From Rhodamnia argentea (lineage: Eukaryota; Streptophyta; Magnoliopsida; Myrtales; Myrtaceae), in contig NC_063152.1 of assembly GCF_020921035.1 (NCBI RefSeq), positions 27,899,903-27,963,902 of the forward strand: DNA of 64,000 nucleotides. The letters are read 5' to 3'. The translations under genes were made by a program, and so were the position numbers. How positions within the stretch are numbered: the stretch's first letter is position 1; each line of letters begins with the position of its first letter. This document shows positions 25,159-37,754 of this stretch, piece by piece. The notes under the pieces were generated by a model. It was not told where the DNA came from, did no database searches, and saw only the letters and a list, made by a program, of their open reading frames with translations.

Positions 25159-27600
25159 GGAGAATACAATTACATCATATGGGCTTTACCATCAACAGTT
25201 ACGACCACAACTATGCACTGTCTTCCCATTGTTCAGCACCTAAAGGATGGACTGTGGCAACCAAGCTTCCTTTTAGATTATTCTGGGGAAGTCAAGTTTT
25301 TACCAAAGCAACCAGTTCATCCAGAATGGGATTCAATTGGAGCGCAGGAGGAGAAAGCCATATTATGTAGATACATTCGCAGTGCTCCGCTTTGATCATC
25401 TTTTCCCTCGGCGGCGATGTTCACAAATTGCATTGCCTACGGACAGTAGTTCCTAATTTATATTTGAAGTGTATAGTTTGTTGTTGAACCGTTTTTATTT
25501 TATTTTTTTTCCTAGAGAGCAGTGTGCACATGTAACTTTCCTGATAAAGCGACTGTATACGAAGAAAGGACTGTGATGACCTCTCTCGGAGCCCTCTTAT
25601 GCAGTTACTTCCTAAAGACAAAAACAAAGTAAACTGACTTCAGCGAGGATTCTGAATGTCAGTCATTAACCAAGCAGATTTCTATTCGGAGTCGTCCTAC
25701 GTACATCCAATGTACGATTTGCAGAAGCGGGTTCACAAGACAAATGCTGGTCTGAAAGACGTGTTCCGGTTGTTGAGAGTCAATTGGGGAAATGCAGCCT
25801 GAGAAACTTGTATCTTCTGGGTTTCATCTTTGATCATGGTATAAGGATTACAGATTCTTTTTCAATGGTGTACCATCTGGGTTCATCAATTATATGATTT
25901 GTATAAGTATTCTTGATGTGCTTAGCATTCGATCATCACAACTTGTGATGAATGCCTCATTGCATCATCCGCATCTCCTTGATCTGGCTTGGTTCCGAAA
26001 ACCTTTCAACCGGAGAACGGCACGTGTCAATCACTGACTGGCAGTTGAGCCATGTTAACTCGTGATGACGCTCGTATATAGTGCTGCACTAATGTTATGC
26101 GTATGTGCATACGTACGTGTGTGACATATAACGGTAGCGCTATCACTTTTGCAGAAATTAGTTTTTCATTATTGAAATGATTTTTTTTTTCACCGAGTAG
26201 GTTCATTTTTATCAAATTAAGGCGAAAGGAATTAATCTGATAAAGAAATTATTCTTTCTTGATTGAATTATTGATAAACTACTCTTTACGACCTTACCCA
26301 AAAAAAAAAACTATTCTTTACGAAGTTGATAGACTATCGATTTCTTTTACAAAAATTATCAATTTCATAAGAAATTGTTTTTAAATTTAGTAGATAATTT
26401 TAGATTGACTTTACATATAGTAATTCATCTTTAGTTGTGATTTAACATTTTAAAATGAACGTATGAGTAAATTATTTCACTTTGTGCTTTTGCCTAACAT
26501 GGTATGAAAATAGACATGAGCTATTGTTTCGCCATAGAATATTACAACAGACACATTTTCTTTAGACAAATAATGATATCGAAATAAATTATGTCGGCCG
26601 AAAAGTGTTCTACATAAAAAATAAAAAAAAGAAATTCGTTTTTTTCGTGGCATCATACTATTCCTTTCTATTTCACTCGATTTCAATCACTAGGTTATGC
26701 TTCATGTATGACTCACCTAAAGTTATTACAAAAACATGCTCATAATAACCATAAAAATTTCTCCAGATACTTTGAAAATGGAAACCACTTACGGTTAAAA
26801 AAAAACAAAGGAGCCGTCCCAGTAGAGGATGATCGCTGGTGATTGATTCCTAAACAAGATTTCCTAGAAAAACATCCCTTGAAAGAAATGAAATTAGTGT
26901 CTTCTTTAATGATTGATATCATCTTGCTCTTAGTAAATCATCAGGCAGTGGTTGTGGTTTCCCAACAGATGCGCATATTATATTCATCTCGCACACATTG
27001 TTTATGTCAAACCCAGTAATATAGTGGCGGGCCAGTTCCTTAATCCTGGGCCCCTCCTGATGACTAGGTCGTCATCTTCTATAAAACGTGGACCCACAGA
27101 ACAACTAAACCTCTCTGTTTGGACAGAAACTACCCGCTTGGGGAAGCAGACTTACTGCATAAACCCCCCATAAAAAAAAAAAGTCAAGATCGTCCACAAC
27201 TGTAATTTCTAAATGCAGTTTTCGTCAGCCCTCAGCTCAGGAAAACAAATGTGAAAAAGAGCCCATTTTTTCGTGGAAATTGTTGACCCTGCAATCTAAT
27301 GCTTGAATAAGATTATTTTATTGTCGGGTAGAGGGTCGTAGATTGCGAGGGTGAGAACTGATAGATTTGCTTGTCTTGAGACAAAAGATTAAAGCGGGGA
27401 GACGTGGTAACAGACGGGGGAGACTATGCGGAGCACAAAGAAAAAGGGAAAGATAAAAGAAAGTGAATCAAAATCAACGTGGTAACTGCTAAAGAAAAAG
27501 GCAGAAGCTGACACGACCCTTTTAGTGTCTGACAAGCGTCGTCTTCGCCTTTGTTTCAGATTCCCAGTTCAGGGAAGTTCCATCTCAATCTTAATCGGTT
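25159..27600. other. 3' region of the Rav1-like gene and intergenic DNA
   Basis: The 3' untranslated region probably continues to about 25,900. After that the DNA is AT-rich with short open frames only, and I recognise no gene or element. Confidence 0.5.
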
Positions 27601-27706
27601 TCGCTTCCCCTGACTTCCATCTTTCATCTTCCGTGTCTCCGCTGCGATTCTAGACAGATCTCCACCTTCCCACTTGGGCACGTGAGATCTAATCCACCTC
27701 TCCCCC

Positions 27707-27744
<38 letters not shown>

Positions 27745-29072
27745 CCTTTTTTTTTTTCATCTGGGTGTTTTTCCTTTGATGGAAGTTTTGTTCTTTTTGA
27801 TTGGCTATGCTTGGGAACTCAAGTTCGACAGTTGATCTTAGGAATCTGCCGACTGATGGGTGTCACCTGAGTTTTATCATCTGAAGTGTCTGGTTGTGTT
27901 CCAGTACATATGCATCTTGCTCTTGCCTTATCCGATGGATGTCGCTTTCCTTTTTCCTCTTGCGGTTAGGATTCGTATCTTGACTTTAGATGGGCATCTC
28001 AGACGCGGGATACCGTGTCTACTCTTTTGGACGGCCGTTGCAGATTTTGGATTTGGTTTTCGGTTTGGTATAAACTGATAGGGCGGTGAGCTCATGTGTA
28101 CACATGCGTTTGTCTGATCAATTCGGGAAGTAAGACTCGCCATAATCTGGAATTTTGATTTGGATCATGAGTTCTCCCTTGTTCAGCTAAATAACCGACT
28201 GCTTACTTGAGCTTCGTGATGGATGTTCCCCTTTTTCAATCGGAATCATCTACTTTCAACAGTCGCGTAACATGCCTTTTTTCCTTATGGCTGATTTAAC
28301 CATTAATTTTCAGTTCTTTTTCGAAAACTACATGCTTTAAGGACACATGTTTCTCGAGTTACTCTCACGAGTGTTCATACGTATATCATGATGGTGCTTT
28401 TCCTTGGGGAGCAAATTGCATTTGCATTTGCTTATTCTTTATGTGATCGGTTGAAGTTCTCAGTGCATTTGATGATCTGCTGCACTTGTTGTTCGCTTTA
28501 TAATCTTGATTTTATTTTTAAGTTTGTGATGTGTTCCACTGGAAGACATGAGACGTGTCTGTATTAGATACTGATCATCATGTTAGCTTTAGAATCATTG
28601 ATTTGCTATTCTCCACGCTTATTCACAACTTCAGGCGTCAGTCAGCTGGTGCTTCATGTATTTGTAAGCAAGTCTTATATTATCTTTTCTATTTTGGATT
28701 TTAGAGAGTTGATACACCATTTATATCCATGTGATATGCATGAACTTGTTTGATGCTTTTGTATATGTCTTCTTTCTTTTCACCTACTCTTTTCTCCTCT
28801 TACTCAAGGAGGGGAGTCCGGTTCCACTGCATAGTATGATTTGGTCTACCCTGTGGTACTTATCTTAATACTCCACTACCACCCAAAAAGCTCTGGGTTA
28901 TGTGTTCATCTCGATCATTTGTTCTTGACTAGAGAGAATCGTCCGAACTAGCTAATTGGCCTATCTACTACATGATACTTATCATTCTGATCTTTGCTCC
29001 TTTTATGCTGTTTTTGTTAGCTACAGAGAACTTTTCATTTGTTCAATGGAATGTGGAATAAATTGAGAGAGT
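27601..29072 (+). other. 5' leader with probable intron of the membrane-anchored protein gene
   Basis: A CT microsatellite at about 27,713-27,742 is typical of a plant 5' leader. About 1.3 kb of T-rich, intron-like DNA with no coding signal follows, and an acceptor-like site (gttagctacag) lies near 29,024. I infer that the first exon is non-coding and that a long intron precedes the start codon. The transcription start is not identified. Confidence 0.45.
29046..29066 (+). promoter_or_regulatory. Short upstream open frame just before the start codon
   Basis: ATG GAA TGT GGA ATA AAT TGA encodes six residues and ends six bases before the ATG at 29,073. A second upstream ATG at 29,051 opens a different frame that overlaps the main start. 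Both would affect translation if this stretch is in the mature leader. Confidence 0.45.
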
Positions 29073-30683
29073 ATGGCAGCTGCAGAAGCAAGGGCTGCAT
29101 GGCAGAGAGCTGCTAACCGTTGCTTTGTACAAGAAGATGCCAAAAGAGCTCCTAAGCTAGCATGTTGCCAATCGTCATCTTCAACATCCAAACAAGTGGA
29201 TGCAGGACCTGCTGGTTCTACTGAGGAGGGAGATCGTTTTGGCTTAGGTTTCATGCCTTTTAACAGGAAACCTTCATTTACCAATTTGCCTCCAGAGGCA
29301 AGGTGGTGGCTTCAGCAACAACCTGCCTATAGGTTCCCAAAGGGTCTAGCATGCGAAGGGTTAAATGCATTGGATGCTGATGTCGATCTCCTGAATGCTG
29401 GCACGGAAGATATAAAATCTAATTGTGGTGAGATGCAGAAAGATGGAACTTATATGCATGTTGAGAATGAAAAGAATGACAAATTTGAGAACGTCTGCGA
29501 TGCTGAAGGTTCAAACCCAGGGATAATGGGCCTGGATAGTAAGGATGCAAAAGAAGTTGAGAACATGGATATGATGGAAAGCTTTGAGCTTGTGGAAATG
29601 AATCAATCTGGGATGTCAGTTTCCAAGCAGACTAATGAGCTCAGTTTCAATTTGGATTCTGCATGGATCGGAAATGGGAAGCCGGAACCATGGTGGCGCA
29701 CATCAGATAAGAATGAATTAGCGTCATTTGTTGCTAAGAAGTCACTTGACCACATCGAGAATTGTGACCTTCCCCCACCTCAAAATATGCATGCCAGGAA
29801 ACATCCTTATTCGTTTATTGGATGCTTAGACTGCGATGAAGTATTTGAGTCATCCTTGGATTGGAAGGTGGATCCGCTTGGTATTTTGGGCGAAACCATC
29901 CAGGCAAGAAGTTGTCCTGAATATGATGACCAAATGTTCAGAAGGCAGTGGGCCCCAGATGAAGATGGTCATTTCCCTCGTGGCTCTGACACATCATCCA
30001 GGTACTTGAATTTGCCATTATCAAGTGAATATTACTTTGTGCGAGAACCATATGATGCCAGACAACAATGAGGAATGATTCATTTTACTATTTTGTCATG
30101 TTAGAGTACAGCTATAAGGCTTACTCGCTAGGTTGTTTTTATGAAACCATGTATTGATTGCAGAAGAGTTAAGCTCCATTTTATTGTGCAAATTTGCAGT
30201 GAAAACAGTCATGCCACAGCTCGCAAGGGTAAAACTGAAACATGGGAAGCTGCCGACTGCGATCCTGCTAAGTCTCAGCTACTGGAAGCACTGTGCCATT
30301 CTCAAACACGTGCAAGGGAAGCAGAGAAGGCAGCAGAGCAAGCACGTGCAGAGAAGGAGCACATTGTAAAGCTCTTCTTTAGACAAGCCTCTCAGCTTTT
30401 TGCCTACAAGCAGTGGTTCCAATTGCTTCAGCTGGAAACAACCCTCTTGCAGATGAAGAACACTGACCGGCCAATTTTCCCGGTGTTCCTTCCTATGGCA
30501 CCTAGCAAAGGTAGAAAAATGCGGAATAGCTGCGATAAGGCTTCCAAAGTGAGACGGGGAAAACGTAAGCGTCAAAAGCATGACGTGACCAAGTATGCCG
30601 TGGTCTTTGCCGTGGGGTTGGGCCTTGTTGGGGCGGGATTGCTTCTTGGATGGACGGTTGGGTGGATGATACCTCTTTTCTAG
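29073..30683 (+). CDS. Plant protein with C-terminal membrane anchor, 470 residues, 2 exons
   Basis: Exons 29073-30001 and 30200-30683, joined in phase at a strong AG-GTACTT donor and a TTTGCAG acceptor. The N-terminus (MAAAEARAAWQRAANRCFVQ, KRAPKLACCQS) is the conserved start of a plant family without a known function. It also has a PSFTNLPPEARWWL motif (about residues 69-82), an acidic middle, and a KPEPWWRTSDKNELASFVA block. A likely coiled coil follows (SQTRAREAEKAAEQARAEKE), then FRQASQLFAYKQWFQLLQLE, a basic stretch (KVRRGKRKRQKH) and a final hydrophobic helix (YAVVFAVGLGLVGAGLLLGW) near the C-terminus, as in a tail-anchored protein. Function unknown. I recall AT2G46550 and its duplicate AT1G01240 as Arabidopsis counterparts. 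If the intron is retained, the first frame stops at 30,071 and the anchor is lost. Confidence 0.85.
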
Positions 30684-31915
30684 CCGGCTGCTGTATCTTA
30701 TGCTTCCTGCATGGATTGCCACGCATGAGAGTGGCATTGGTGTGTGTCTATTCCTAACATTATCGTACCTTCTTACGGTCTTTGGAGCCTTGTATATAAT
30801 GCCTAGTCCGAAGATAATTTGCATACTGAGGTGTATATCTGTATAAAAGAAGTGCTTCGTGTCAGGTGGAGATCTCTGTATCAGCACATACCTCATTTGG
30901 AGATTGTTGCCACACTATTGTTTCCAACATTGTGCTCAAGTAGAGCCGCTTGTAACTAGCAAAATCGGGTGCACTCAAGATTCTCTCTTTACAATTGATG
31001 CATGAACTGATCAAAATGCTGGTGTATGCTTAGATCAGAAGAGCTAGTCCTCGTTCTCCAGAGATTAGTGCCTGCGGCCAGAACCGTTTCGAGGGCTGCT
31101 GTTACTTACGACTCTTGCTGAAGGCATTGGAGAGGAGATCCCTCCAAGCTGGCTAGATATGTAAGGCTGTGGAGCACTAGAGGATTGTTCTCTTCAAAGC
31201 TGCCTCAACTTTTTGTTGGGGTGTTATACCTATGTACCAGGCCAGGCATATAATATGATGATGAAACTTACTCGTGCCTCTTGAAATAATTAGTCGACAT
31301 AAACTATTCCATTATTGATAATATCTTTTTCATTGATTAATTATATCAAGCGATACGAGCGGATATTTGTAGGAAAATATTTTTCAAATTTATTATTTTC
31401 TTACGAAACAAACGAAGTCCAAGAGTATTTCATTCATTCGTCATAAACGCATGCCTATGTAAATATATCATGATAGGATTAGTCGTGGTCTTACAGATTC
31501 TACTAGAGGTATGGACGAACTGATTACATTACATAAACGTGCAAAGGATGCCGGGTGTACTTGAAAGCCGAGTACTCCACGGTCGAGTAAACTACTATTG
31601 CCCTTGGACCGGATGAAAGAAGGGATATGTATCATGCCATGTCGAAGGATCTGCCCAAAAGGAAGTAAAATTTGGAAAAAGGAAATAAAACGAAAAGGAA
31701 AAATAATGCCCGGCTCTTACCTCAAATTGCCTTTACCCCAAAAAAACAAAAAACAAAAAAAATGCCCGACCCGGATCCGGACCCACTGATATGGACCCCC
31801 AAGTTCTTAATGAAGCAGAACCCAACACCGAGTGGGATCACGACCGATAGCCGATCCAATTCCGATCGAGGTCAAGGCGGACGAGTTGTGGGAGATTGGC
31901 GGGAGCCGGAGAGAG
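30684..31915. other. 3' region of the preceding gene and spacer
   Basis: The 3' untranslated region probably extends to about 31,250, followed by an AT-rich spacer and the promoter of the complex I subunit gene. Nothing else recognised. Confidence 0.45.
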
Positions 31916-34905
31916 ATGGCGGTGATGGAAAAGCTGAAGATGTTCGTGGTGCAGGAGCCCGTTGTTGCTGCTTCCTGCCTCATCGCCGGCGTCGGTAATC
32001 TCTTCACTTCTCTCCGACTTCGCCGCTTCTTTCTTTTGCCTGAAGTTTGTGGTCTTGTGTCCGGGGGCTCGCTAATTTGATTACGCGCCGTTAAACTTCG
32101 CGATTAACCTTAGGGGCGACTCGAGTTTAGTACTAGATTTCTCCAGATACGAATGTTTGGTTGAGCTGAGCTGAAAGTGGCGCACGCTTTGTCCGTATGG
32201 ATTTCGTACCATTTCCCTTATTACCTTCAATCTGTATCCTGGAATCATCATCGCTGTGCTTCTCGAGGTTTAATCAGCTGTCTGAGAGCTTGCGGCATCA
32301 GTAGGTGCCCGAGTTAATTATCGTCTATGCCGATTTAGGTCCCGCCTTGAATTATTTTGGGGCTACATTTTTGCGTCATTATCTGAATTAGTGAGGCTTA
32401 AGTAGACGGTCCTCCTTTTTTCTTTCAACGTGTTAAAGAGTGTTGCCGCGTCCTGTTTTGTGAGTTTTCCTGTAGCTAACCTTTCATCTTGGTTCTGGAA
32501 CCGCCTTATCATATTCCTTCATTTTGTAATCTCCGAAGGAAAATACTTTTTCATGTATCATGAACGTGCGATGTGATACTTTCACTCGTCTCAATCGTGG
32601 TGATTCTTAGCTGGTTTCTGTTGTGCATCGGCATAATATCGGGGTTGACATGCTTCACAGTACCTAACTTGCTTAGAAGAACGGAGAAAGTGGAAGGGAA
32701 CTTTCAGATAGTAAGCACACTGAAGATGCTAACAATGCTAGGTTTTGTTATAAGGCAGAGGTAATTGAGAGTACTGGTCTCACCTTATGGAGTGTTTTTT
32801 AATTTCACTAGAGAACAATCGTGATTTATGTGGAATGAAGTAGTGAATTAATGCCTAATGAGCGGAAGAATGAATTGCTGATCCCTGTTATGCGGTATGA
32901 GTTATTTAGTCACTTCCTCCATGAAGAATTGGAGGTGCTTTTCTAGTTACTTTTGAACTGAAGTTGAGAAGCCTCAAGTCTTGAGTCACGGTGTGATTTG
33001 TGATGTATCTTTCTCCATGCTAGTATTTAGCCATTTATGCATGCAATTTCCGCTCAGAGACGAATGATATTGGAGTAAACTTGTCAATATGGTCAAGCCA
33101 CCATATCGTTTGAAGGCTAGGTTTAGTTACATTGAATTGTGCATTCTGCAACGTCTGGTGCTAGGAAAGAGAAACTTTGTGCCGGATAGGAAAATGTGAA
33201 AGAGATGTTCTTTGACATGAGCTGAAGGGGTTGTATTATGTTATGCTTCTTCATCATAACTGTGGCATTATCCATACACGTTCGTTTTCAGTGCCAGAGG
33301 CTATGTACTATTTTAAATGTGGATTTCAGTTTTATAAAGCAGACTATTTTGACACGCTCCTGTATTAATTTATCGCATGGAAATGTTTGTCTTTTTGCAT
33401 GCAAAAGAATATCAGTGATTCTGTCTTCTTCGTCTGGCAAATTAAATTTAATGTACTTCAGGCCTCTTCCTTCCTGCTGTGGTGAGGCCCATATTGGATT
33501 CTATGGAAACTTCCAAGAAAGTCCCTCAACCTCATATAAGTGATGTAAGTAATGTTTATGCTAGTCTTTCAGATTATCCTTTAGCAGTTTGGGTAGATGT
33601 ATTGCTGATTTAGTATTACTACATATGTTGTGTGCTTGTATATAAGTTCCTCTTTCATTCGGGAAAAGCCATCGTTTTCTCAACAATATGTTTGTCATTT
33701 GGTCCAATAGCTTTCCATTAGATAGAAAAAGATTTGATAAATATTGAAAACTCTCGGATGGAGTATTAGAACGGAAAAATCCATTAGATGATGTACTATT
33801 GGTTCTAAGCTATCTCTCGCATTGAATCAACAATTCAAAGTGCTTTTCTTGCGTATTCTTGATAAACTAGCAGTTATATATAGATTTATAGGGATTTGTT
33901 TGGGAAGGAAGAAGCTTCTTTGATATCTCTTCATCTGTAAAGGATTCTCGACGTGAAATCACAGAGAGAAAGGGCTGCTCTTTGAATAGGAAAAAGAGTG
34001 CATTTGCAGGGTCTCAAATGAACTGGCTTATTCGAAAAAAGCCTTATTCTTTGGAAGATCTATCTCGTGTCTGGTACTGCATGGTTCTACTTTGTAGGAA
34101 CTCCGAATCATTGTCTTGAAGGTTCTCTTTTTCATCATAAATGATCCACTGGCCCCGAAATGACCCGACCCAATAGGGAAACCTCAATGAATTGGGCCTT
34201 TCGATACAATCAAATAGAAAGCCCTAAGGGCGCCATATTTCTAGGATCCCAGACTATATGATTGAATAAGTCCTCTATCTGTTGCTGGTTTAGGACTCCT
34301 TATAGTTTCCTTGTGAGTATCAAGTATGAGGTCGGTGGTTGTGTAATATTACATCAGCATATATGTGCAGTTTTGTTGCTGTTAATGGCTGTCTTTGAGG
34401 ATGCTGAGACCGTGAATTTACCTCCCATTGCCACCTGGTGCTCTTGCATTTATTGTTGCAAAAGTTGCAAGTTTCATTGTAAACTATGCTTCTTAGTCTC
34501 GATTTGCAAACTTTATATATCGTTATTGTTAGCCCCTTTTATTGCATCTTCAATATGGCTATTGTGGTTTACTCAAAAGGGAGGAAAAAAAAAAGATGAA
34601 TTGGGCGTCCTTTGAGCTCACTTAAAGAGTAACTAGTGGCCTACAAATTTGAAAAGCTGGATTATCATTTGAAACTCCTCTTGCCACATTTGAAAGTTTA
34701 ACCAGAGAAGAGTTCTGTCCAAATGTTGAAAATGGATTTCTCTTGAGGTTTCTGCGTTATCAATCAACTTGTTCTGTTTTTCTCTTTCCGCTAGTGTCAT
34801 TCTTGCCTATGTTGACAGCTTGGATATGCTTATGGGCTGCTCTGTCAATGCTAATAACCTCTTATGTATTTACAGGTGGTTGCCGGGATGACTGGTAAAA
34901 GGTAA
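31916..34905 (+). CDS. Mitochondrial complex I B9/NDUFA3-like subunit, 63 residues, 3 exons
   Basis: Exons 31916-31994, 33462-33544 and 34876-34905 join in phase (79+83+30 = 192 nt). The protein starts [20 protein letters not shown], has one membrane segment (about residues 14-33, ending [10 protein letters not shown]), then [15 protein letters not shown], and ends [11 protein letters not shown]. Length and pattern match the small plant family that includes Arabidopsis AT2G46540, which I recall as the B9/NDUFA3-like subunit of NADH dehydrogenase in the inner mitochondrial membrane. The family assignment is firm, the subunit name moderately so. No cleaved presequence is expected for such short subunits. 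All three exons are too short to stand out as open frames; they were found from the family pattern and splice sites. Intron 2 carries a plastid ycf2 fragment. Confidence 0.85.
33645..34310 (-). pseudogene. ycf2: Nuclear-inserted plastid ycf2 fragment
   Basis: The reverse complement reads as the C-terminal part of plastid Ycf2: [12 protein letters not shown], then [58 protein letters not shown] and [17 protein letters not shown], in the right order. Stops (for example after SRVWY-region ISQFI, and in the middle of the LRTN block) and frameshifts show that it is dead. It lies inside intron 2 of the complex I subunit gene, antisense to it. Ends are set where similarity fades and may be off by 20 bases. 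Confidence 0.88.
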
Positions 34906-35954
34906 GCATGAGGTTGACCATCATGAAGTGCCGTCTCTCTGCTGTATCTTCATCGGCAGCCAAATAAGTGTTTTGTTTCTTTGTTTTGTTGATGCCTCCG
35001 CATAAATTTTCTTCAATTGGAGCAGGATTTGTATTGATGATACAGTTCATCTGAAGTTACTATGTGCATGTGGAGACGTATTAGGATAATTAGTTGACCG
35101 CTCACTGCAGATTTCTGCATGGTTGTGAAGTTGTGAACACCATGCAATTTTCGGAAGAGGATAAATTGTTATTGGAGAATGCTTGCTGGTTATCCTCTGT
35201 AACTTTTCATTGTCGGTGGAGCTGGAGTACATCAGATTTCGTGATGAAATTACCCTTCCACTCACCCACTTTTGGGAAAGGGAATACTTTGGAGAATGCT
35301 TGCTGGTTATCCTCTGTAGCTTTTCATTGTCGGTGGAGCTGGAGTCCATCAGATTTCGTGTTTAAGTTGCTCTTCCACGCCCTACTTTTGGCAAAGGGAA
35401 TATATTGGATCTCGTGAATCATGATGTACTAAAAAGGTTGGGGGTAGGGTCATAGTCCATTAGTTTAGGCAACGTCGTGTGGATTTATCCACCTTAGACA
35501 ACGTGAAAAGTAATGTAAAATGCGCATGTAAAGCATAGATAGACTTTGAACCGATATGGTCAATTAAAGGCACAACCATGGGCTTGAACCAGTATTATAC
35601 GCATCTTAAAACCACTAGTTTCACAGGGTGGATTCTCTCGGTGATCCTGTAGACATGCTGTTATTGATCATGACAAGACAACAATGTCGCAACCAAAGAG
35701 GCGCTGCTTCTGTTTGTACACGACTAACACGCTCGCAGCTAAAGCGGCCAAGAGAGGCCTTATCAAATGTGCAAACAACTGGCTGGTATCGGGATGACAG
35801 GGAGATGATGGAGACGTGGCAGTAGCGAAATGTCGGGACACATATGACGATTCACGATCGCATCTTCCCCGCTTTCCTACTCCTCCTCCTCCAAGGTATC
35901 GCCTCCTTCAATCCTCCGTACAGAGTTGCCTGTCATGTAGCCAGACCGATCATT
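34906..35954. other. Spacer between two convergent genes
   Basis: It holds the 3' region of the complex I subunit gene, a tandem duplication at 35,174-35,403 and the 3' region of the DUF688-like gene. No coding sequence recognised. Confidence 0.45.
35174..35403 (+). repeat. 117-bp tandem duplication
   Basis: Two copies starting ggagaatgcttgctggttat at 35,174 and 35,291. They differ at several positions, so the duplication is older than the one at 25,037. Not in a recognised gene. Confidence 0.8.
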
Positions 35955-36707
35955 TTAGCCTTGTTGGAACAAAGAAAGATCTTTTGCACCTGCTAAAAGA
36001 AAGAAAGGAGGGAGATGGCCATTGCTCACCCAGCTGAAATGAGAGTGTGACGAGTAAGAGAGGAGAGGGAAGCTCCCTGGCCTCCTCATGTTGGTGCTGC
36101 TCCTGCATTCACTCCTCAACTCACTGCTCTCTCCGCCCACCACGTAATTACATGAAAATGAAGGGAACACATAGCTGCTCCCGCCCATCTCCCTCTTCTT
36201 CCTTCTCCCAGAAGACCCACCAAACCACCACCACCGCCACTCACTTGGCTTGCTCCTCACTAGGACACCCTCTCTTGTCGCACCCACATCAATGCCCTCC
36301 TCATCGTCGCCGTCGCCCGCTCTTTCCGCAACCACGTAACTCCGGAACGATCCATAGCACTCCCCTCCCATCCTGAACGATGACGTCTGCTGCCCACCGG
36401 CAGGTGTTGGCATCTTGGCTATTATGGCCTCGCTCAGCAGCCTAGGAGGCAGTTCCAAGCACGTCCTGGTGGCCGAGTACGGCTCACCAGGCCCAGGGCT
36501 CGGGACTATGGCCAGTGCACTGCAGGGCCTCGGCTTGCCCGGCTCTTCCTCCCACCGGAACGGCACAGCCGCCGTTGTATGGAACGGCGGTGTTCTCATC
36601 CCTGATGGGTCCGGCGACTCCGCTGTCTTTGGTGCCACTGAAACTAGCAGCAGCTTTCCTGGTGCTGTGCTTGCGCTCTCTCCTGGTTCCACTGCCTTGG
36701 ATACCAT
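35955..36707 (-). CDS. DUF688-like protein, 250 residues
   Basis: Intact frame starting MVSKAVEPGESASTAPGKLL. It carries the family's hallmark VPFRWEEEPGKPRPC at about residues 49-63, then LELPPRLLSEAI and the conserved FRMGGECYGSFRS near residues 110-122. The middle has a Trp-rich WRWWWFGGSS segment and a basic RRKKRE run; the C-terminus is Ser-rich. No signal peptide or clear membrane segment. The molecular function of this plant family is unknown. GC is higher than in the flanks, as expected for coding DNA. An intron near the 3' end, giving a different C-terminus after the FPSFS region, cannot be excluded. It is convergent with the complex I subunit gene. Confidence 0.7.
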   Translation of the reverse strand: MVSKAVEPGESASTAPGKLLLVSVAPKTAESPDPSGMRTPPFHTTAAVPFRWEEEPGKPRPCSALAIVPSPGPGEPYSATRTCLELPPRLLSEAIIAKMPTPAGGQQTSSFRMGGECYGSFRSYVVAERAGDGDDEEGIDVGATREGVLVRSKPSEWRWWWFGGSSGRRKKREMGGSSYVFPSFSCNYVVGGESSELRSECRSSTNMRRPGSFPLLSYSSHSHFSWVSNGHLPPFFLLAGAKDLSLFQQG

Positions 36708-37754
36708 TTGCTCCCTCTCTCTGGGTGTTTTATTCTTGGTAGGGCAGGTTCGTGTTGTGAATACACATAGCTAGGAGATGAGAGACAGAGAAACAAGGAG
36801 GGAAAGGGAGGAAGCTGCTGGGGAGAAGGAAAGTGAGGGGGAGGGGGTACTATATTGTCTCGATCTTTGCATTGAGTTGTAGCACATTAGCAATCACAGT
36901 GACACTAGAGGACAAAAGGACTAAAAAGCAGGTGCAGAACCAACCAATAATAACGAGTGGCTGTGGGACGGAACTGACTTCACACCGTCAAGACAGAGAA
37001 CTTTATATTATAAATTTTGCTACTACTAGTTTAGGCAATTGATGTTAACTCAAATGCCTACTCCCTGGAAAGTTTTTTAATTGTCAATAACGAATGGAGG
37101 GTAAACGATTGCCTCTTGAGAAAAGTTTTTCAGATAACACAATATATTTTAGGTTAAAAGAACTTTTTCGAAATAAAAATAGTGTTTGGTAAAATGTAAA
37201 TAAACATTATCTTGAGAATCGACTTTGGTTTAAATGTTGTTTGAAAAAAAAAAAAACTAAACTTGTGAAGGTATAAAATTTAGATAAATAAATAATACAA
37301 TCTACTTGCGACCACGGAACTCCAGCGAGCTAGATTTGATACCAACGACTCTTTCCTAAAGTAAAGGTGACCCCCGACGAGGGTCGCCTAGTGTCGTAGA
37401 CCCTCTCTTAAGGTCGCGCAAGGCTTGCTGGTACTGTATCTAGCTCGACAGCAACGTCACTTGAGATGGAAGACGGTGAGGGTAAAATTGAAATTTCAAA
37501 AGTTTAGCGAGAGCAAAATTGAAAGAAAAAATGCATTACTATTCCGGAAATGTTAAAGCTCAAAGTTGGGTAAGATTTGCATTGGACTAAAGGCCTTTAG
37601 AAAACTTTAGAATTGCACCTAAAGCTCTCCAAAATAATTTATCAAACACCAATTGTATTTTGCCCAAGTGCCTTTGGGAAAGTGGTTTGAATAAGTCGAA
37701 AGGTTTGAATAGCAAAAGTTACTAAAACAGAATGTATTGACAATAACCAGACCC

